Shown: piece after piece, positions 59,952 through 64,000 of the stretch
How the letters are laid out: each line of letters begins with the position of its first letter
How positions within the stretch are numbered: position 1 is the stretch's first letter
Assembly: GCA_964621605.1 (NCBI GenBank)
Contig: CAZUMJ010000002.1
Location: 1-64,000 of the forward strand
Length of the DNA stretch: 64,000 bases
Source of the DNA: CAZUMJ01 sp964621605
GTDB taxonomy: Bacteria > Actinomycetota > Acidimicrobiia > Acidimicrobiales > Iamiaceae
Direction of reading: 5' to 3'
Translations under genes and position numbers: made by a program
Notes under the pieces: model-generated
What the model was told of the DNA's origin: nothing
Database searches by the model: none
What the model saw: only the letters and a program-made list of their open reading frames with translations

Positions 59952-60944
59952 TCACACGTTGTAACGGTCTGTCTTGTAGCGGGCGAGGTTGGAGGGTTCG
60001 CAGAACCACTCGGCGGTTCGACGCAGTCCTTGCTCGAGCGGCACCTCCGGCTTCCACGACGTGAGCGCCTGCAGCCGTGCGCTGTCGCAGACGAGGCGCT
60101 GCACCTCCGAGCCAGCCGGACGCACCCGTGCGGGGTCGAGGCGCACATCCACCTCGGTGCCCATCACGCTGGCGATGAGGCGGACGGTGTCTGCGATGGA
60201 GATCTCGGTGCCCGAGCCGGCGTTCAACGTCGCGCCGATGACGTCGTCGTCCGCGTCGAGCACGGACAGGAACGCCGCCGCCGTGTCGGTCACGAAGTTG
60301 AAGTCGCGTGTCGGGTCGAGCGAACCGAGCTCGATGAAGCGTTGCCCGGCAGCGATCTGCGACACGACCGTGGGGATGACCGCACGCGCCGACTGGCGCG
60401 GGCCGTAGGTGTTGAACGGCCGGACCGTCACGGTCGGCAGTTCGAAGCTCAGGTGGTAGCTCTCGACCAACTTGTCAGCCGCCACCTTCGACGCGGAGTA
60501 CGGCGACTGGGCCTGGAGCGGGTGCTCCTCCGAGATGGGCACGGTGCGCGCCGTGCCGTACACCTCGCTGGTGGAGGTGTGCACGATGCGCCCGGTACCC
60601 AGGGCTCGGGCCGCCTCCAACACGTTCAGCGTCCCTCGCGCGTTGGTGTCGAGATACGACGCCGGCGCCTCATAGGAGTACGGGATGGCGATCAGCGCCG
60701 CAAGGTGGCACACCGCGTCGGCGCCACGCATGAGCGACATGACCGAGCCCGCGTCGCGCACGTCTCCCGAACAGACCTCGACCGAGTCGAGGATGTCGGG
60801 AGCGAGCGTGTCGAGCCAGCCCCAGGTGCCGAACGAGTTGTATTGCACCATCGCCCGGACACGGCGCCCGGCACGAACGAGCGTTTCGGTGAGATGTGAG
60901 CCAATGAAGCCGTCGGCTCCGGTCACTGCGACGAACGTGGGCAC
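59952..60944 (-). CDS. LegB-like NDP-sugar 4,6-dehydratase
   Basis: 330 residues, extended SDR. ADGFIGSHLTETLVRAG, the MVQYNSFGTWGWLD block, LAALIAIPYSYEAP, HTSTSEVYG, catalytic YSASK and VRPFNTYGPRQSARAVIPT strongly recall the LegB family, GDP-GlcNAc 4,6-dehydratases of legionaminic acid synthesis. No other leg gene (aminotransferase, synthase) is in the window, so the product may be a different 4-keto-6-deoxy sugar. GTG 60944 has AAGGAG 7 nt upstream. Confidence 0.8.
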   Translation of the reverse strand: MPTFVAVTGADGFIGSHLTETLVRAGRRVRAMVQYNSFGTWGWLDTLAPDILDSVEVCSGDVRDAGSVMSLMRGADAVCHLAALIAIPYSYEAPASYLDTNARGTLNVLEAARALGTGRIVHTSTSEVYGTARTVPISEEHPLQAQSPYSASKVAADKLVESYHLSFELPTVTVRPFNTYGPRQSARAVIPTVVSQIAAGQRFIELGSLDPTRDFNFVTDTAAAFLSVLDADDDVIGATLNAGSGTEISIADTVRLIASVMGTEVDVRLDPARVRPAGSEVQRLVCDSARLQALTSWKPEVPLEQGLRRTAEWFCEPSNLARYKTDRYNV

Positions 60945-60974
60945 GAGATGCTCCTTGCGGGAGGTTGGGTCGAC

Positions 60975-62453
60975 TCAGGTGAGCGGACTGCGGACAACCC
61001 TGCGCGCGGTCAGGAGGAGCGCGCAGGAGATGACGACGACGGTGACGAGCGCTGCCACCCATGCGTGGTCGAGATCGACGGGCGTGGCCCGGTGTGCGAA
61101 CACGATGAGCGTGGCCGCGCCCGCAAGCGCGCCCACGAGCCAGCAGCGCAGAACCGAACGGATCCCGCCGCTGACCAGCACGAGGAGGTCTGTGCACAGC
61201 AACACGCCCAACAACGCCTGCACGACGAGGGGCCGATAGGCCACAGGCCGATGCGTCAGCATGAGCAGCACGGCGACACCCGCGGATGCCACGACGATCG
61301 ACGCCGTGTAGAGGCCGATGCTGCGCCGCAGGGCACGCCGCGCGGTGGATGCGAAGCGTTCGAGGCTGCACAGGGTGGCGCGAAGGCGATGCACCGCAGC
61401 TCGAAAGCTCCGCAACTGCCATTCCATGACGCCGAGCGTGAGGAGCAGGGGCCAGGTGACCGGCTCACGGACCGCTCCGACATCGCCGGTACCCAACGCC
61501 AGCAACAGCACCGACGAGACCATCGCTCCGCAGCACGCGCCATGCACCAGGTGCCGCAAGGTGTCAGGAAGGTCGGCACTGAGGAGCCGGGTCGGCCTCC
61601 AGATCCGCACGGTGGCGTGGCGACACGCTGCGACGAGCACCACGACAACGGCCGCCCCTTCGCAGACGAGCGCCGCGACTGCGTACCGGTGCGCCGCGCC
61701 GCCGGCCGCGACGGCGCCGTACGCGACGACCGCTGGGACGATCGCCCACGCGAGCACGCGCTCCTCCTCGTGGAGCAGCAGGACACCGGACGAGACCATG
61801 AACACCACGAAGCCGAGCCCGACCACGAGATCGGCCGGGCCTCCTCCAAGCCACGCGACGCAGGCCGTCGTGGCGGCGCCCGCGACCACGCCGCTCACGA
61901 GCAGGATGCGACCGTTCACGACCCGTCCGCCGACGGGGTCTTGACGGTTTCGCAGCATGTGCCCCAGCACCGCAACGGCCTGCCCGAGCGACCAGCCGAG
62001 CGTGAGCGCCAGCGGGAGGGTCCACCACGCCACGGCCACGCCGGCACCCCGCAACACGTCGGTGAACGCGAGCCCCGGAACCGCGAAGACCGCGCCCCGC
62101 AGCAGGTCACGGGGACCGCCCGCGGCCGGACGTTGACGCCGCGGTGCGGCGACAGGGCGCAAGGGGATTCGGTCGAACATGTGCGCTGCCAACTCGAACA
62201 CGTCGTCGCGTCCGAACTGGGACCGGACGGTCCGCTGGTGCACCCCGACCGCTTCCAGCGCTGCCGCGATCTCGAAGGGATCGACCGCCGCCGAGCTGAC
62301 CTCGCGAAGGTCGAGGCTTGCGGAACCGGGCGCGCCCGAGGCCGCGTCCTGGCCGCGCTCGAGGTCGTGGCGGACGAGCAGATCCTCGACCGCGTCGTCG
62401 AAGTCGATCCCGCGCAGGCGCGAGCGGTGGAGAGGGGAAGCCAAGCCGATCAC
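60975..62453 (-). CDS. Large polytopic membrane protein of the polysaccharide operon
   Basis: About 492 residues, family not recognised. The N-terminal ~110 residues are soluble (AALEAVGVHQRTVRSQFGRDDVFELA), then about eleven to twelve hydrophobic helices. Size and helix count resemble polysaccharide flippases such as PelG, but no family motif is seen. GTG 62453 overlaps the glycosyltransferase stop (GTGA), so it is coupled to the PelF-like gene; an upstream GTG (62468) is possible. Candidate exporter or flippase for the glycan (inference from context). Confidence 0.65.
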   Translation of the reverse strand: MIGLASPLHRSRLRGIDFDDAVEDLLVRHDLERGQDAASGAPGSASLDLREVSSAAVDPFEIAAALEAVGVHQRTVRSQFGRDDVFELAAHMFDRIPLRPVAAPRRQRPAAGGPRDLLRGAVFAVPGLAFTDVLRGAGVAVAWWTLPLALTLGWSLGQAVAVLGHMLRNRQDPVGGRVVNGRILLVSGVVAGAATTACVAWLGGGPADLVVGLGFVVFMVSSGVLLLHEEERVLAWAIVPAVVAYGAVAAGGAAHRYAVAALVCEGAAVVVVLVAACRHATVRIWRPTRLLSADLPDTLRHLVHGACCGAMVSSVLLLALGTGDVGAVREPVTWPLLLTLGVMEWQLRSFRAAVHRLRATLCSLERFASTARRALRRSIGLYTASIVVASAGVAVLLMLTHRPVAYRPLVVQALLGVLLCTDLLVLVSGGIRSVLRCWLVGALAGAATLIVFAHRATPVDLDHAWVAALVTVVVISCALLLTARRVVRSPLT

Positions 62454-63994
62454 GATGCCTCCGCCCACGGGTCACGTGCCGCGGATGACGCTGCCGGCAC
62501 GCGAGGGGGGCGCCGGCGCACGCTCCAGGGATGTCGAGCCGGGCCTGCCGCCGCCAGCTCGTCGTAGAGCTGCGCGTAGTCGTCCACGCAGGCGCGCAGC
62601 GTGAACAGGTCGAGGACCCGTGCGCGGCCGCGCCGGCCCAGGTCCTCGCGCAGCGCGCGATCGCGCAGCAGGCGCAGGCACGCCGCCGCAAGCGCCACCT
62701 CGTCGCGTGGCGGCACGAGCAGGCACGGGTCGACAAGCGCTTCGGAGACGCCCCCCACGTCGGTGGCGACCGTCGGACGTCCGCACGACATCGCCTCGAT
62801 CACGGCGTACGGGAACCCCTCCGAGATGCTCGTCAACAGCACCACCTGCCCGGCGTAGTAGCCATCGGCGGCATCGGCGACCCAGCCCTCGAACGTCGCT
62901 GCTCCTTCGAGGCCGAGGTCTACGAGAAGGGCCTCGCATTCGTCGCGGTATGCCTCGTCACCTTTGGGTGCAGTGCCGAAGATCCGCAGGCGAGCCTCGG
63001 GCATCTCTTCGACGACACGAGCGAAGCCACGCAGGAGCGTCTTCGGGTCCTTCAGGGGATTGATGCGCCCGACCCAGGTGAGGGTCGGGTGCTCGGGCTC
63101 GCCGTCGGCCGGCGGGAACTGCTCCGGCTCGATGCCGTTGTAGATGCGTCGAATCCGCTCGGGTTCGACGCCCGCGACATGCTCCCACCGCCGGTTGTAG
63201 TCGCTCCCTGGGGCGACCACATCGGCGACGCTGTAGGCGGCCTCGGTCAGGCGACGCACGAACGAGAGCAGCAACACACGAGATGCGTGGGAGAAGCGCC
63301 CCGGGCCATGCGCGAGCAGGTACTCGCGGAGGTAGATGCCGTGCTCGGTCAGCAGGAACGGTGTGCCGTGCACCCACGATGCCGACAACGCCACGAGCGC
63401 GCCGAGACCGTTTGCGGCGCTGTGGCACACATCCGCTTCGGGCACCGGTGACGCGAGCGGGCGCAAGAGGTGTTCGAGCACCTCGACTGCCTCGATGGCC
63501 TCCGCGAGGGTGGCGGCGGACACCGGCGCGCCGAGTTGGCGTCCAGCGGTTCGATAGGTGCCGAGGTGTGCGAGCACGACCTCGAGCGATGCGTCGCTCA
63601 TCAAGCCCGCACGCAGTTGGCCCGCTCGCGCGAACTGGTGGAGCTCCTGCAGGCTTCGCGCCATCGCAGGACCGGAGCCGGTCGGACCGATGGCGGCGAG
63701 AAGGCGCTCGAGCACGATCGGGAACCGACGGGTCGTCGAGGAACGACGCCGACGCCGTTCCGTGCGCCCCCACAGCGGGATCTCGACGAGCTTGTCGACG
63801 TTCGGGGCGAGCGGCCACACGATCGGTTCCGCTCCGGTGCCCACGATCGCGTGCACATCGAACCGCACGTCGGACAACCCGCGCACGATCTGATCGCACC
63901 ACACCCCCACCCCGCCACGAGCGTGCGGGTACGTCCCCTCGGTGATGAGCGCGACGCGCAAGCCGCCGCGACGCGGTTTGGCCGCACCTGCCAA
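62450..63994 (-). CDS. PelF-like GT4 glycosyltransferase (5' end near window edge)
   Basis: 514 residues from TTG 63994; the true start may lie at TTG 63961 or beyond the window. The N-terminal ~200 residues match DUF3492 of PelF (VALITEGTYPHARGGVGVW), followed by EHGIYLREYL and the GT4 fold: VGRINPLKDPKTLLRGF and the E-x7-E region SEGFPYAVIEAMSCGRPTVATD. PelF is the soluble UDP-sugar transferase that polymerises Pel exopolysaccharide. A similar role is likely. Most upstream gene of the operon seen here; more genes may precede it. Confidence 0.82.
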   Translation of the reverse strand: MAGAAKPRRGGLRVALITEGTYPHARGGVGVWCDQIVRGLSDVRFDVHAIVGTGAEPIVWPLAPNVDKLVEIPLWGRTERRRRRSSTTRRFPIVLERLLAAIGPTGSGPAMARSLQELHQFARAGQLRAGLMSDASLEVVLAHLGTYRTAGRQLGAPVSAATLAEAIEAVEVLEHLLRPLASPVPEADVCHSAANGLGALVALSASWVHGTPFLLTEHGIYLREYLLAHGPGRFSHASRVLLLSFVRRLTEAAYSVADVVAPGSDYNRRWEHVAGVEPERIRRIYNGIEPEQFPPADGEPEHPTLTWVGRINPLKDPKTLLRGFARVVEEMPEARLRIFGTAPKGDEAYRDECEALLVDLGLEGAATFEGWVADAADGYYAGQVVLLTSISEGFPYAVIEAMSCGRPTVATDVGGVSEALVDPCLLVPPRDEVALAAACLRLLRDRALREDLGRRGRARVLDLFTLRACVDDYAQLYDELAAAGPARHPWSVRRRPPRVPAASSAARDPWAEAS

Positions 63995-64000
63995 GTCCCT

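Noticed and set aside
1..64000. tRNA, rRNA, riboswitch or prophage features
   Set aside because: No cloverleaf, rRNA stretch, recognisable riboswitch core or phage gene was seen by eye; the gaps are short. A tool such as tRNAscan-SE would be needed to be certain.

Overview
The window is gene-dense, very high-GC chromosomal DNA from an actinobacterium, most likely class Acidimicrobiia or a close relative (inference). Supporting evidence: a close match to S-(hydroxymethyl)mycothiol dehydrogenase (mycothiol is an actinobacterial thiol), a MurT/GatD lipid II amidation pair, a SufR-regulated SUF operon, and many genes whose only visible start signal is a TANNNT -10 box 6-8 nt before the start codon (leaderless transcripts). 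I saw no tRNA, rRNA, CRISPR array, insertion sequence or prophage gene. No gene-free stretch exceeds about 215 bases.

Layout. 1-2605: two tandem paralogous membrane acyltransferases with SGNH domains, the first cut by the window edge. 2681-9318: Fe-S cluster locus, sufR divergent from sufB-sufC-sufD-sufU-sufT and an Mrp ATPase fused to DUF971; sufS is absent. 9443-11896: MBOAT acyltransferase plus SGNH partner. 11900-13952: degenerate M28/PA lipoprotein and a VOC protein. 14106-19374: two-subunit ABC exporter translationally coupled to a secreted GxGYxYP protein. 19587-25416: DUF2752 protein, a membrane SMC/YhaN-like ATPase without a Walker A motif, gamma-carbonic anhydrase, S9 peptidase. 25450-29810: sugar ABC importer. 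29837-37663: flavin reductase, MBL hydrolase, clostripain-type lipoprotein, two alpha/beta hydrolases, MutY, PrmA. 37763-42590: mycothiol formaldehyde dehydrogenase, VapBC, P450, methylsuccinyl-CoA dehydrogenase. 42725-54250: DUF2079 protein, MurT/GatD, PPOX protein, an uncharacterised protein, class II fumarase with a bPH-like protein and a hexapeptide acyltransferase, Gfo/Idh/MocA oxidoreductase, SRPBCC protein, class I fumarase. 54435-57383: giant LuxR-type regulator.

57401-64000 is the most interesting part: a leftward polysaccharide operon with a PelF-like glycosyltransferase, a large unknown membrane protein, a LegB-like 4,6-dehydratase, a sugar nucleotidyltransferase, an epimerase, and a membrane-anchored GH114 polygalactosaminidase. 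PelF plus GH114 (the hydrolase fold of PelA) suggests a Pel-like, possibly galactosaminoglycan, system in a non-canonical arrangement that continues beyond the window. With the O-acyltransferases at the left end, the window is rich in cell-surface glycan functions.

Tandem genes are often coupled by ATGA or GTGA overlaps, and GTG/TTG starts are common. Several starts were therefore moved downstream of the longest open frame, using overlap, Shine-Dalgarno sequence or -10 box. Family calls come from motif recognition only; no database search was run.
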